A stretch of 64,000 nt of DNA from Saussurea involucrata (lineage: Eukaryota; Streptophyta; Magnoliopsida; Asterales; Asteraceae): NCBI GenBank assembly GCA_033807775.1, contig CM066314.1, positions 150,463,429 through 150,527,428 of the forward strand. Reading direction: 5' to 3'. Within the stretch, counting starts at the first letter, position 1. Each line of letters starts with the position of its first letter. The notes beneath the pieces were generated by a model. The model ran no database searches. It had not been told where the DNA came from and was given only the letters and a program-made list of their open reading frames with translations. Position numbers and translations under genes: made by a program. Below are positions 42,890-54,800 of the stretch, one piece after another.

Positions 42890-43471
42890 AATCTTCAGCG
42901 GTTCACATTTGATCAGCGATAGGATAAAATCAACTTGTATAACCCATTCTATCATTTTCTCTCTGAATAAACTTGATTCGCTGATATCAAGGTATGTTTT
43001 TCTCTCACCGACAATCGCATGTGAATGCAAGATTTCAAAACAAATTGCATCGCTGAATATCTCTTCCTTAATCAGCGATACTTTGAAATTTCTAAAACCA
43101 ACACTGATATTTCTATTCAGTGCTTCATGTTTTCAAAAGTGTCCCTGAGTTTTCAAAACCTCAGAGACATCCTAGAATATGAAAGGACAGTTGTGACGTC
43201 ATTGCAACGGATAAGCCCTGACACGTTCCTTTTCTGACACACGTTTGCACGTTTCGTTTACCTTCCAATCAAATGCAAACACGTGTCCGTGTCATGATGA
43301 AAAACTTTCCCGCTTGAGTTTTTCTCTCTCTCTAATCTCACTATATAAACACTTTTTGGGTTTATATTTTTCCTTTACGCGAAAAACTTCTCCTCCAAGC
43401 AAGAAAAAGAAAATTACTGTTGCATTTGTGCTCTCAAGTTTTCAAGAACTTCTTCTTCTTCAACGAACCAG
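42890..43471 (+). promoter_or_regulatory. Promoter-like spacer upstream of the third gene
   Basis: The spacer after pol holds a cluster of TCAGCG/CGCTGA at 42895, 42913, 42979, 43051 and 43072. Core-promoter-like elements then follow in textbook order: the bZIP palindrome TGACGTCA (43194-43201), CCAAT (43265-43269), a G-box CACGTG (43280-43285), a CT-rich Y patch (43322-43333) and TATATAAA (43342-43349). A likely start site is near 43375. A 5' leader runs to a splice donor (CCAG|GTTAAT) at 43471/43472. Activity is inferred from motifs only. Confidence 0.55.
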
Positions 43472-43864
43472 GTTAATATTTCTGTTATTTACCTGTTTCT
43501 TAAAACTTGTTAATGATCTTCTCATTGTTTTTACAAGATCAAACAAAAGAACTCTTTCAAAAATGAAATCATTTCTTTCATGGTTTTATGAACACAACCT
43601 TTCATGGTTGTTCTTCAAGTTTAAACGCAAAATCTTAAACTTGTTCTTCATACGTTTTTCCAGAATCCTAATTCTCAAAGGAAACTGGAAAACAAGATCT
43701 TTATTAGGTTTGCATTTCTTTTTCAAAACCAAGAAAAACCCTAATCTTCATTAAGACATTTTTGTCTGAATGAAATGGAAAAAATTCGAACCATCTTATT
43801 GGAAAATCTTTCCACATTAAGATTATTCTTATTTGTTATATCTTTGGTTGAACTGATAATACAG
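43472..43864 (+). other. Predicted leader intron of the third gene
   Basis: 393 bp, AT-rich and T-rich, from GTTAAT to GATAATACAG, ending two bases before the ATG at 43867. An intron placed directly before the start codon is a common arrangement in plant genes. Prediction by eye. Confidence 0.45.
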
Positions 43865-43866
43865 AA

Positions 43867-46545
43867 ATGGCATCTACTAACATTTCCACTGCTAAGAACA
43901 CCACTGCTGAGAACACTGCTGCTGCTGAGGAATTGGAAATCATCAAGGCTCCTCAGGTCAAGTTCACTCTTGAAGAACTTGATTGGACAAAAACAAACAA
44001 CCTATATGCGCTTTTCGAGTTTCCTCCTCGAAAGCAAGTCACACATCTGAATGATGTTGTGAATTTCCTGAAAAATTGTTGCCTCTCTACAGCCCTGACC
44101 ATAACACCTCCTGCACATCAGCTACTACTATCTCAGTTCTGGTATTCTGCCAGACACTCTCAGCTACCATCAACCAAAGACTCCTCAAAGACAATTGATT
44201 GCATCCTCTGTGATACTGATTTTGGCACTATAAAGTTCACCCCTGCCATTGTCCGCAAAGCCCTGAGCCTTCCCATCGCCACTAAAGAAAAACCTTTTGT
44301 TCCTCTCCCTGACCATAAGAAACATTCTGATAGGGAAGCCATCACTGCATTCTTTGATGCAATGGCCTATGTATGGGAAACTGGGAGGGACAAGAAGCCT
44401 GAGAAGAAGCTGACCCTCATCAAGAAGTCAAAAATGCCCAGCGAGATGAACTTCATCTTCGCTCACTTGATAAGCTGCATGACTGCAAAGACCGGCTCCT
44501 CTGATCAAGCCGCTCAACCTCAACAAGCAATGGGATATGCATTGCTGAAAGGTCTTCATATAGACTGGGCTTCAATAATCTACGATGATCTTGTACTCAG
44601 AGTAGACTCTGCCGCTGACCGATCTCCATGGGTTCCATATCCTAGATTCATCAGCGCCGTCTTCCAAACAGGCCTGAAGGACAACTACCCACAAGTAGGA
44701 GACCTGAAACTCTCTCAGGTTGGTCCTAAGGTACTCGACTTCAAGCCAGTGGAAAACGAGGTACGTCTCTCTACACTCTTAACTCTTCTCAATCCTTCTT
44801 CTTCTACTTCTGCAGCTCCTTCAGTGGACAAACCCACCGCTGATACCCCAGCTGCAACCTCCTCTCCTTTAAGAAAAAGGAAACACTCTTCTACCCAACT
44901 TAGTTCCAAAAGAACTAAGAAAACCAAGGAGCAACCCCAACAATCTCTTGCTGAAGACTCCTCAGCTCATCTCGAAGAGCTGAAGGAAAGTTCAGTGGTA
45001 CGCTCTGCCACAGCTGAACAAGCCACCCATTCCATCCCAGCTTCAGCGTCTCTAAACGCTGAGGTTATAAACTTGGAATCTACCCAACCTCCTTCAGTCT
45101 CTCTACAGACTGAAGAAGTGATTCTCAGCGGATCCAACGCTGAACCCCGCACCCAACCAACATTCTCAACCTTCGCTTCTCTTTCCTCTCCATTGGACTT
45201 TAATCCAGTTTTCACCACGACCACTAGATCACCCGTCATTCCTCCAGAAGCTAAAGCTGATACTCTTCAAGGAGTGATGGATGCAGGACCTGTAGGAACG
45301 TCCATGCGTATACGCACTCTCGCTGACGACATGGAACATTATTCAGGTCACAGAAGTTTTGATGACTTCGTCGACCCTCCTGCAGGTATACACCAAACCA
45401 TATACAGTGTAACGGAACCCCAAACTTCTGAGCTTTCCTCTGTTCATAAGTACTTATATGTTACAGGTCCTAATTTGGGAGACATCAACGCCTCTCTGAA
45501 GAACCTGGATACGAAGCTGGCAGGTCTCACCACTACTCTCTCAGACAACTCTTCAGCTGTAACAAACGCTGGAGAGAATCTCAACAAGCTGACGACAGTG
45601 GTTGAACAGAAAGCCTCCAAAACTGATTTAGAGAAGATTGATAAAACTCTTGGTGACTTTTCCAAAGTTCTTGCTGACCTCTACACAGACTACACCTCTC
45701 TCAAAACCTCAGTTCAATCCATGTCCAGCGAATTCACAACGTTGAAGACATCGGTTGGAAATCTTCAGGGAGAGATGACTGCTGTAAAGACTGACATGAA
45801 TTCTGTAAAGAATGACGTCAATTCAATGAAGACAATGATGCAGCAGATCCTGAATAAAATGACCACCCTTGCCCCTGCACCGACGCATTTTACTACGGCG
45901 GATCGTGCTGAACTTTTGAAGATCGATCCTGCTATTACTGGCCTAGAAGATAGAGTAGCAGCGATTGAAGATTATATGGGGATCCCTGGCCAAGAAGACA
46001 GGGAACCAAAACCAACTGCTGAGTCATCACATTCCTCCCCCACTCATCATGAGGAAGGGGGGGATAAGAACTCTGAAGACCTTCCCTATGATGAATCTAT
46101 CAAGGGGGAGAAGACTGAAGACCTTACCCTTACTGAAGAGGGTGAGAAGACAAATGAAGAAACAACCACTGGACCTCAGGGAGATGAAAACCCTGAGGGA
46201 ACCGAGAAGCTTACCTCTGTATCTGAGGGGGAGCAACTCGAAGAAGATGCTGAAGAATCTGAATCTGAAGCTGAAGCTGAAGATGAAGAAGCCATCGACT
46301 TATCTGACGATGAATCATCCTCTTCTCCAAAGAATGATGATGATGACAATGATGATGATGATGATGACTCCTTTATCGTCAAGACTGCTCAGAGGACTAC
46401 AACTCTTAAAGGGATCTTGATAAAAGAACCTTCAGGGGAGCGGACCAGGACAAAGCCTTCAGCGTCTGAAGCTGACAAAGGCAAAAACAAAGGCCTCGCT
46501 GAAGAAGACAATCTGACGATCTTGCTTCCAAAGCCAGTTTGTCAG
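43867..46545 (+). CDS. SIRE-like element third gene (ORF3), exon 1
   Basis: An 893-residue coding exon downstream of pol, of unknown function. Residues 20-290 look like a globular domain (QVKFTLEELDWTKTNN, FTPAIVRKALSLP, MGYALLKGLHIDWASI). A bipartite basic cluster RKRKHSS...SKRTKK at about 336-351 resembles a nuclear localisation signal. A Ser/Ala/Glu-rich disordered region follows, then a long coiled coil with hydrophobic heptads (about 540-690), then a very acidic Glu/Asp tail. I see no signal peptide or membrane segment, so the envelope-like label used for SIRE elements is not supported here. The frame reaches a donor CAG|GTAAAC at 46545; unspliced, it would stop two codons later. Confidence 0.75.
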
Positions 46546-46695
46546 GTAAACTAAATCTTCCTTACACTACATCCCTCCTCTATCTATACACATTATCAGC
46601 TCTCCTCTCCATAAAACTTCTATACACAACCACATTCTTTCTCTATCTCTGTTCTACCCAAGTTCTTACTCGTACGATCGTTGTGTTTCAGCTAG
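46546..46695 (+). other. Predicted coding intron of the third gene
   Basis: 150 bp, GTAAAC to AGCTAG, pyrimidine-rich near the 3' end (GTTGTGTTTCAG). Using the AG at 46695 keeps phase 0 and joins two long open frames. The stronger-looking TTTCAG acceptor four bases earlier (46691) would give a stop after six codons. The unspliced sequence has stops in the exon 1 frame at once. Confidence 0.5.
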
Positions 46696-47948
46696 TCATC
46701 TCCCCTGTTTGAGGATATCGCTGAAGTTTCTACAGCTGCGACTTCACCAACAATAATCCCAGCTCCCAATGCTGAAGAAATAATCCCGGTCTTAGATTTG
46801 ATCTCTGAGACTGATGAACCTGAAGAACAGATGCTCTCTCACAAAAACAGACCTTCCTTGGCTCCTCAAAAGCCAAGTGAAGAGGATCAGAAAAAGAGAG
46901 ATGCAATGATAAAGAAGTTCGAAGATCAGCGAATCATACTGAAGCGTGATCAACTTCCTTCTATTCCTCCAAAGTTCAGACTTTCTCAAAAGGAATACAA
47001 GGATCACCTCAGAGCTGAACGTCTAATCGCTGAAAGAAGGGAAGCTGAAGAAAAAGACAGAGAACTCGCCATCCAGCTTACTCAACAATCAGTAAAAGAC
47101 CCCAAGCTGAAAAGAACTCCAATCGAAGTTCAACGCCAGCTATGGGAAGACGCCAAGAAGATCGTTGAAGAAAAGAGAACTGTGTCTCAATCTACTTTAA
47201 TCTGGTGCAAAGAAAAGGTACACTTCAGATATCGAACTGCCAGAATCAACAAGGCACTTATCACTGGAAGATCAACCCTCAAAGTTTCAATCGCTGAAAT
47301 CGAGATATTCAGAGAGAATGGACATTACGAAAAATTCTATGTTGAAGCCATCACAAAGTACAGTCTCTCTGAATGGTTGGAGATCAGATTAGCCATCCAA
47401 AAGTCTCAATCTAAGTACAAGGATCATTTCGAAAACCTGATAAATAAACAGATCGACTTAGTATCTTCTTGTGTGGATATTCCTCCCCCCCTCCTCTCGC
47501 AAATCAGAAAAGAAGGGCCTCTGCAAAGAAAAAGTCTAAATCTTCAGACTCAGGTCCTCGTATACGAAACGAAACAGGTATTGGTTTTTCTCTTGCTGAA
47601 GTCCTTGGTCCAGAACCTGACCTTTCTGCACTTGACACATCTCTTCCTCCTGGTGAGACTTTCATCCCTGGGAAAGTCATAAGCAAACCCTATGGGATAT
47701 TCTTTATTGACTATGATGGACGAAAACGTTTTCAACGTATCTCTGAGCTTCCCATCACTCCCATCGAACAACTGAAAGATCTCATCTACTGGTGTGAATT
47801 CAAACGCGACATTCAGGCACGACATCTTAAACCCTTGATTTTTGAAGAAGCGCTGAACAAAAGGAATCAAGGAGTAAATGTCCCTGACTGGATGATTCCC
47901 ACATCAAAGACCCTTGATGAACTTCTCATTAAGGAAGAACCTTTATAA
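46696..47948 (+). CDS. Third gene (ORF3), exon 2, with a frameshift
   Basis: Open from 46696 (first ATG at 46798). It encodes a charged helical region (KRDAMIKKFEDQRIILKRD, AERLIAERREAEEKDRELA) and a compact segment (FRYRTARINKALITGRSTLK, KYSLSEWLEI). At a C7 run (47485-47491) the sensible reading passes from the 46798 frame to the 47469 frame, which continues with RRASAKKKSKSSDSGPRI, GIFFIDYDGRKRFQRI and ends ELLIKEEPL at 47948. The product would be about 1,300 residues with exon 1. No known catalytic motif. Confidence 0.6.
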
Positions 47949-48218
47949 ACTGATAGGATCGCCTCATTCTTCTATTGTATCAGTTATTCTTTTGTGCTTG
48001 TAATTTATTTCGCTTGTACTTGTAATCTTTCCACTTCTTTTTGTAATCTGATTCGAAGTTTAAAGAAAGATTCAGCGAAAGTACTTTACTCCATCAGTAC
48101 AGAAAAGATCCTAGAAAACAATAAAAGGGACAAATATTTTATGAGTTCTTTTTATCCTTATGTTTTCATTATATAGCAATTTTCTCTGTTGCTATGTCAT
48201 AATCAAATAGGGGGAGAT
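47949..48218 (+). other. 3' untranslated region and polypurine tract of the SIRE-like Copia
   Basis: T-rich sequence with TTTTTGTAATC-type words suitable for polyadenylation, one TCAGCG (48072), and the tract AAATAGGGGGAGAT (48205-48218) directly before the 3' LTR. Confidence 0.75.
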
Positions 48219-49161
48219 TGTTGATCCAAACCCTCAGTGATTGGATAATGACCCTATCTTAAATACTTAGTGAAAATTGTAAGTAAACAATATGTATCAG
48301 AGTTTCACTATCGCTGATAAGCACTAAGATCTTACAGTATCGCTGATAGGAACTCTCGCTCATTAGATTAAACATTCAGCGAACACTGTTCACCATAATG
48401 CTCTGAGCCTGTTCAGTCCTTATGGTGATCGCTGATAAGTTAGTTGTTTACTTATGATCTCTGAAGACAAGGTTCACGTCAACATAGATCAAACTCAAGA
48501 ACCAGCGACAAGTCTCCTAATGAACTGATGCGGATCAGCGAAGATTCAGATTTGTCCACTCAACGTGAAGTATCAAGTACAAGACTTCAGCTATCGATGA
48601 ACTTTATCATTCGCTGATAAACAATGGTAAAGCGCTGAATCAACGAAAATCTGATCATGAAGTCCTCCGTACAAAGTACTTTTGTCTTAACCACCCTTGC
48701 ACGACTCCGTACGATATGTCAGAAAAGAACCTCCTTATTGTCTGAAATCGTACAACCACTCTGATACTACACTGTTCAAACATGCGGCTACTAAGGTTGT
48801 CTACAAAGGTCAATGACATGCAACCAACCAGCTGCTGCCACGTGTAAAGTGTAAACTGCAATGCATTAAATGCATGCAGTATATAAGAAGGACTCCAGCT
48901 TCATTTTTGAAGTACTTGCTAACTCTGGACAAGTCATCTTTCTTATCTTGAGATAGGTTATTATTAGTAATTTCCTTCTCTTTCTTATTGCAAGAAACTT
49001 AGTGTTCCAACTTGTTTAGATTTAGGTTTATCCTTAATCTTGTTCCGCAACAAGCTGTAAATTGTTAATGATTTATCAATAAACAATTTAGAAAAGTAAA
49101 ATATGTGTGTTTGTATTCAACCCCCCCTTCTACAAACTGGTATAGCCCTTCGGGACCAACA
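48219..49161 (+). repeat. 3' LTR of the SIRE-like Copia
   Basis: 943 bp, near-identical to the 5' LTR but lacking about 20 bp around 48488. It contains at least seven CGCTGA/TCAGCG words (48312, 48340, 48376, 48430, 48536, 48612, 48632 approximately). Confidence 0.93.
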
Positions 49162-50637
49162 TTCCGGAATTGAGTGAGTTCCGAAATTGAGTGAGTTCTG
49201 GAATTGAGTGAGTTCCGGAATTCAGTGAGTTCCAGAATTGAGAGTTCTGGAATTGAGTGAGTTCCGGAATTGAGAGTTCTGGAATTGAGTGAGTTCCGGA
49301 ATTGAGTGATGTTCTAGAATTGAGAGAGTTCTGGAATTGAGTGAGTTTCGGAATTGAGTGAGTTCCGGAATTGAGAGAGTTCTGGAATTGAGTGAGTTCC
49401 GGAATTGAGTGAGTTCCGGAATTGAGAGTTCTGGAATTGGGCTTTTCCGGAATTGGACTTAGGATCCAGCATGGGGAGTTCCGGAATGGGCTTAGGATCC
49501 GGTATGGTTAATTCCGGAATTGGATTAGATCCGAAATTAAGAAGAACCGGAAGTGATCCGGAATAAAATGCGATCTAGAATGGATCCGTAAATGATCCGA
49601 AAATAGATGTGATCCGAAATGGATCCGATTTTGGTGGGGATCTGGAATGGAGTCTGATTTCTTTTAGAATTCAGTTAAGGATCTGGTGTTAATTTAGAAT
49701 CCGGATTCGAATAGTCCCGGACTTGGAGTTCGAAATACTATTCTGTATATAGTTTTCGGAGGGGGAACAATTGAGGATAAGGATACAATGGGTTATCCGG
49801 TATTCTCGTAATTGAAAGTGTTATGGGATGTGGTGTGATATGTTATTATACATATACACTAGTAAATGGATCCATAAGCACTAGTAGTATGCGATCAAGT
49901 GGAATAGGCATAAAGTAATTTGTAATTCCCATTTCGAGAGGTGATTATTAACGTGGATTATTCCCGTTGACCTATAATGTGGATTGTTAATCCCATTTCG
50001 AGAGGTGATAACCTATAATATGGTATAGGCATAAAGTAATTTGTAATTCCCATTTCGAGAGGTGATTATTAACGTGGATTATTCCCGTTGACCTATAATG
50101 TGGATTGTTAATCCCATTTCGAGAGGTATGATGATATGACTTTCTGAATGATAGTCATACTCATGGGATCGGGTATGTTCCCGTCATTGTGAGACGAGTA
50201 CGAGTACGGTAAGAATGGTGACAAACCAAGTTTGTTTATATGCTTTGAATATCTGGGTTTCAAGGCTGTTAATGTTTCAATTTGAATTGGATGTTCTCAA
50301 TAGGCGTAAGCCTAATCGTTCGAATTCAATTTTCTTACCAGGTACGAGTTCAGGGAAGTAATGGGATGTGGGACGAGTGCTTTTGGTATTCAACTTTTGA
50401 TGATAAGCGGAGAACTTAGACGATACGAGGAGGATTTGAATGGATTGCTTAGATAACCCACTTAATCTAATTATAGATGATATGATTATATTAATATGTT
50501 ATTTAGAGAGTTCGGTTTGTGTATAAATGAACCCTCATAGTAAATTCTCTGCTTATTTATATAAAAGTTTGGGAGTTATTCTGTTATACCTTGTGAAATT
50601 TTAAGGGTCAAATTGGCCCTGTTTTTAGGGTGTTACA
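49162..50637 (+). repeat. 3' LTR of LARD copy B, second part
   Basis: Continues from 36157 with the TTCCGGAATTGAG array, only about two 120-bp units (49900-50130), no 39-bp array, the hairpin TAGGC-GTAA-GCCTA (50301-50314) and the LTR end GGGTGTTACA at 50637. Confidence 0.9.
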
Positions 50638-51606
50638 ACAAAGTTGTCGCTGAAAGCTGATGCTGACAGAACCGTCGCTGATGCTGACAGAACCATCGTT
50701 GATGCCTGAAAACTGTCGCTGATGCTGCAAAACTGTCGCTGAAGCTGAAGGTAGCCCATCCGCACATCGTTTGTGATGGTGGTTTTAGTGGGAGCCGATT
50801 CTCGTCTCTTTGGTTCTGTCCCTAGATTGACCATGTTTTTTCGTGTGTTGGCTCACCGAAAAACGCATAGGATTTGAGGCATTGTTACCGTTTTTGCTTG
50901 TTGTGGTTGCTTTATTATTTTATAAATTTGTCTAGGCCTTGCATGCTAGAAGATTAACTTTAAAATAAATAAAGAATCGCAAAGTTTCGTTAATGAGTTA
51001 AAAAGACTAAACAAGCAAATGAAAGCAAAAATATAAAAATTGTTTTAAAATGGTATAAAACAAAATTTTGCTAAAAAAAGTTAAAAGGTTTTAACTAGAA
51101 AAACAAAAACTCGTTTTTTTAAGTAAATCAAACGCTACCCATGACTAAAACACACATTTGAACTAACCGTCTTTGGGCGTGGGAAGTGCTAAAGCCAACA
51201 CGTCGGTTAGACATTAGGGATGATGATGTGAAATTCGCGAAACCCGAGAGTCTTGGGCCGTATGTCACGTGTTTTATCATGGACGGTTTACAATCTAAAC
51301 TTGTGATACGCGGCATACCCGTCACGAGAAAGGATTAGCGTTGAAGGGATTAAACATGCCAAATGATATAATGGATATCAACGAATCCCGCAAGGATCTA
51401 AGAGTTTCATAGAGAATGGAATTGGTAAAATGGTTACCTACCTAAATAGCTTCTAGTTGCGATCCGCGGCATACCCGTTGTAGCTAAGAAGTGAAATATG
51501 GATCTTAGCCTTGTTAAAAATAATTGTTTATTTAAACATTTGGGTAATTATTATAACAAAGATTATTTAATTCAGATCACTAAAATATATTTTTCTACTT
51601 TGATAG
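50638..51606 (+). other. Copia leader, right of the LARD insertion
   Basis: Continuation of the second-level Copia leader after the ACAAA duplication. It starts with a degenerate ~20-bp tandem repeat (50643-50755) rich in TCGCTGA and GCTGATGCTGACAGAAC. The rest is AT-rich with CGCGGCATACCCGT-type phrases (51309 and 51466) and no gene. Confidence 0.65.
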
Positions 51607-51800
51607 ATGTCAAACAACAACACGAATTCATCGATTTCAAACTTTTGTCTGAAAGGGCTCCTCGAGAAGGACAAGCTCACGGGCTTGAACTTCTTGGACT
51701 GGCTTCGCAACCTGAGAATCGTACTTAGGATGGAAATGAAGCAGAGATCCATAGAGGAACCCCTCCCTGAGGCACCACCAACCGGAGCATCTCGGGCGAT
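51607..51800 (+). CDS. Copia Gag N-terminus (second-level element)
   Basis: ATG at 51607 starts MSNNNTNSSISNFCLKGLLE and reaches KLTGLNFLDWLRNLRIVLR, the classic N-terminus of plant Copia Gag. A one-base shift near 51798 moves the sensible reading (FLEEYEKRRTESNEVACLM) into the frame of the big ORF below. Reading past the shift in this frame gives a nonsense tail to 51876. Confidence 0.85.
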
Positions 51801-54800
51801 TTCTGGAAGAGTACGAAAAACGTCGGACCGAATCAAACGAGGTCGCTTGCCTCATGTTAGCGACCATGGCACCTGAACTCCAAAAGGGTATGGAGAGCCT
51901 TGGGGCGTATGACATGCTTAACCAGCTGAGGGACATGTTCCAACAGCAGTCCAGGCAAGAACGATTTGACACAGTCAGATCTTTGGTGGGCTGCAAAATG
52001 GCCCCGGGAAGCAGTGTCAGTGTACACGTTCTTAAAATGAAATCGTATATTGACCAGCTAGAGCGTCTTGGTTTTCCCTTTAGTCAGGAGCTTGCCACAG
52101 ATCTCGTCCTAAACTCGCTGACTAGTTCATATGAACCGTTCACTCTGAACTACAATATGAACAACATGGAGAAAACCATCATGGAGCTCCATGGCATGCT
52201 GAAGACCGCCAAGTCTAACATGGCCAAAGCTAAACCTGCTGCTCCCGTATTGGCCATCAGGGAAAGAAGAGTCAAGAAGAAGAAGAAGCCAAACCCACCC
52301 AAAGGCAAGGGGAAGGAGAAAGTTGGTCAATCCAGCTTCAAGCCCAAAGGCAAGGGTAAGGGTAAGGCTAACTCTGCGATTCCTCAAGCGAAAACTCCTG
52401 AGGATGCAACATGTTTCCACTGCGGGGAGAAAGGACACGGGAGGCGTAGCTGTTCGAAATACCTGAAGGAGCTGAAAGAGCTCAAGGACAAGGGTATGGC
52501 CGAACCTTCAGGTATGTATATGATTGAACTCCACATCACTTCTGCTTCTAATTCTTGGGTATTGGACACAGGATGTGGTACTCACATTTGTACTGATGTG
52601 CAGGGACTAAAACGAAGTAGGAAGCTAAGACGCGGAGAGCTTGACCTAATCATGGGGAACAAGCATGTTGCTCAAGTTGATAGGATTGAGAATTATAAGC
52701 TTACTTTTGAATCTGGTCTGTCTGTGGTATTATTGAATGTTTGCTACTCGGCCGAAATGGCCAAAAACATTATTTCTTTTAAAGCACTGTATGATGATGG
52801 TTTTAATTTCGTATTTGATGATGGATCAATTATTGTGTTTAAAAATGAGTTACTTTATTTTAAAGCTAGTCCTTGCAATGGGATCTATGAAACCAACATC
52901 AACTTAAGAAACAATAATAGTTCAATCCTTAATGTTGATTCGACTTCATCCAAAAATGGTTTGGATAAGACATATTTGTGGCACCGTCGTCTTGGCCACA
53001 TTAACAAGAAGCGCATCGCCAAACTCCAAGCAGATGGGATTTTGGAATCATTTGATCATGCATCTTATGATGAATGTGAATCTTGTTTACTAGGGAAGAT
53101 GACTAAAGCACCATTCACAAGAAGCTGTGAACGGGGCAAAGATCTGTTGGACCTTATACACACTGATGTGTGTGGACCGTTCAGATCTGCCACAAGACAT
53201 GGCGAAAGCTACTTCGTTACGTTTACCGATGATTTCAGTAGATATGGATATGTTTATTTGATTAAACATAAGTCTGAAACCTTTGAATTATTCAAGACAT
53301 TCCAGAACGAAGTGGATAATCAATTGAATAAAAGGATTAAGATCCTTAGATCTGATAGAGGTCGTGAGTATCTTAGTCTAGAATTCAGCGATCATCTAAG
53401 AAATTGTGGGATTATCTCACAATTAACTCCACCCGGGACACCACAACATAATGGTGTGTCCGAGAGGAGAAACCGAACATTGTTAGATATGGTTCGCTGC
53501 ATGATGAGTCGCACTACGCTTCCGATCAGTTTCTGGGGTTATGCCCTTGAGACTGCCGCAAAAATCCTTAACCTCGTTCCAACCAAGAAGGTTTCCAAAA
53601 CACCATCTGAAATATGGAGTGGAAGAGTCCCTTCACTAGCATATTTAAAAATATGGGGTTGCGAGGCTTACGTTCGTCGTGAATCTCAAGACAAGTTAGA
53701 GCCCAGATCAGAGAAGTGTTATTTTGTTGGATATCCTACTGGATCTTTTGGATATTTGTTTTACAACCCTTCTGAAAACAAAGTTTTTGTTGCAAGAAGG
53801 GCAGTCTTCCTAGAAAGGGAACTGATGTCCAAAGAGGCCAGTGGGAGCCGAATTGATCTTGAAGAAGTTCAAGAATCAACCAACATGGAATCCGATGTTG
53901 GCACTAGTTACCATCAAGAGGTTATACAACCTGAAGATGATGGAGAATCTGACATTCAGCCACCACCTGTTCGCAGGTCTGATAGAGTACGTCACGCACC
54001 TGAAAGATATAGTTTACTCATTTCTGATGGTGATGAGTCTCTGGTAGATCTTGATGAACCTACCAGCTATCAGGAAGCCATGACAGGCCCAGAGTCTGCT
54101 AAATGGAAGGAGGCTATGGAAAGCGAGATCCAATCCATGTATGATAATCATGTTTGGGACTTGGTTGATCAAACGCCTAGCCTTAAAACAATTGGGTGTA
54201 AATGGGTCTTCAAGAAGAAGATCGACATGGATGGGAAACTACACACATACAAAGCTAGATTGGTGGCAAAGGGTTACACGCAAACTCATGGTGTAGACTA
54301 TGATGAAACTTTCTCACCAGTTGCTATGTTAAAATCTATTAGGATATTGATTGCCATAGCAGCATTTCATGATTATGAGATATGGCAAATGGACGTAAAA
54401 ACCGCCTTCCTTAATGGAAAGCTTACTGAGGATGTGTTTATGACACAACCTGAGGCTTTTGTACATCCTAAGCATCCCAATAGAGTGTGTAAGCTTCAGA
54501 AGTCCATTTATGGACTCAAGCAAGCATCTCGTAGCTGGAATCTTTATTTTGATGAGAAAATCAAGGAATTTGGTTTTATTAGAAGTGAAGATGAACCATG
54601 TGTCTATGTCATAACTAGTGGGAGTACTGTAGTCTTTATTGTATTGTATGTCGATGACATACTACTCATGGGAAACGATGTCCCAACACTGCGAAGTGTC
54701 AAAACTTGGCTAGGGAAGTGTTTTTCCATGAAAGACATGGGAGATGCGACATACATACTAGGCATCAAGATCTATAGAGATAGATCCAGGAGGCTCATTG

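Larger units (their letters stand above)
36158..49161 (+). mobile_element. SIRE/Maximus-like Copia retrotransposon with third gene, innermost level
   Basis: 13,004 bp with LTRs 36158-37120 and 48219-49161 and a perfect TSD TTCCG (36153-36157 and 49162-49166). Order: primer site, gag with a long linker, protease-integrase-RT-RNase H, a promoter-like spacer, a third gene (ORF3), purine tract, LTR. The size, long gag linker and extra gene after pol match the SIRE/Maximus lineage of plant Copia elements. LTRs differ by a ~20-bp indel and scattered substitutions. Damage is slight: one nonsense codon in pol (42014) and two homopolymer frameshifts. The hexamer TCAGCG/CGCTGA is strikingly over-represented. 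Confidence 0.93.
28393..49577 (+). repeat. Segmental duplication, copy B
   Basis: Counterpart of 4056-23226 in the same orientation. The homologous parts are 28393-36157 and 49162-49577; the Copia element between them is unique to this copy. Sequence right of 49577 continues the original, untruncated LARD and its host Copia, so copy B looks like the parental arrangement. Confidence 0.88.
31236..50637 (+). mobile_element. Non-autonomous Gypsy derivative (LARD type), copy B, third level of the nest
   Basis: 5' LTR 31236-34621, internal 34622-35435, 3' LTR 35436-36157 plus 49162-50637, with a perfect TSD ACAAA (31231-31235 and 50638-50642). Internal features as in copy A: primer site 34625-34636, polypurine tract just before 35436, and the pol relic 35294-35400. 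The 3' LTR carries far fewer 120-bp units than the 5' LTR, so array length changed after insertion. Confidence 0.93.

Noticed and set aside
43867..46545. Envelope glycoprotein for the third gene of the SIRE-like element
   Set aside because: Position matches the env-like ORF of SIRE elements, but I see no signal peptide, membrane helix or cysteine-rich ectodomain, and there is a nuclear-type basic cluster instead.
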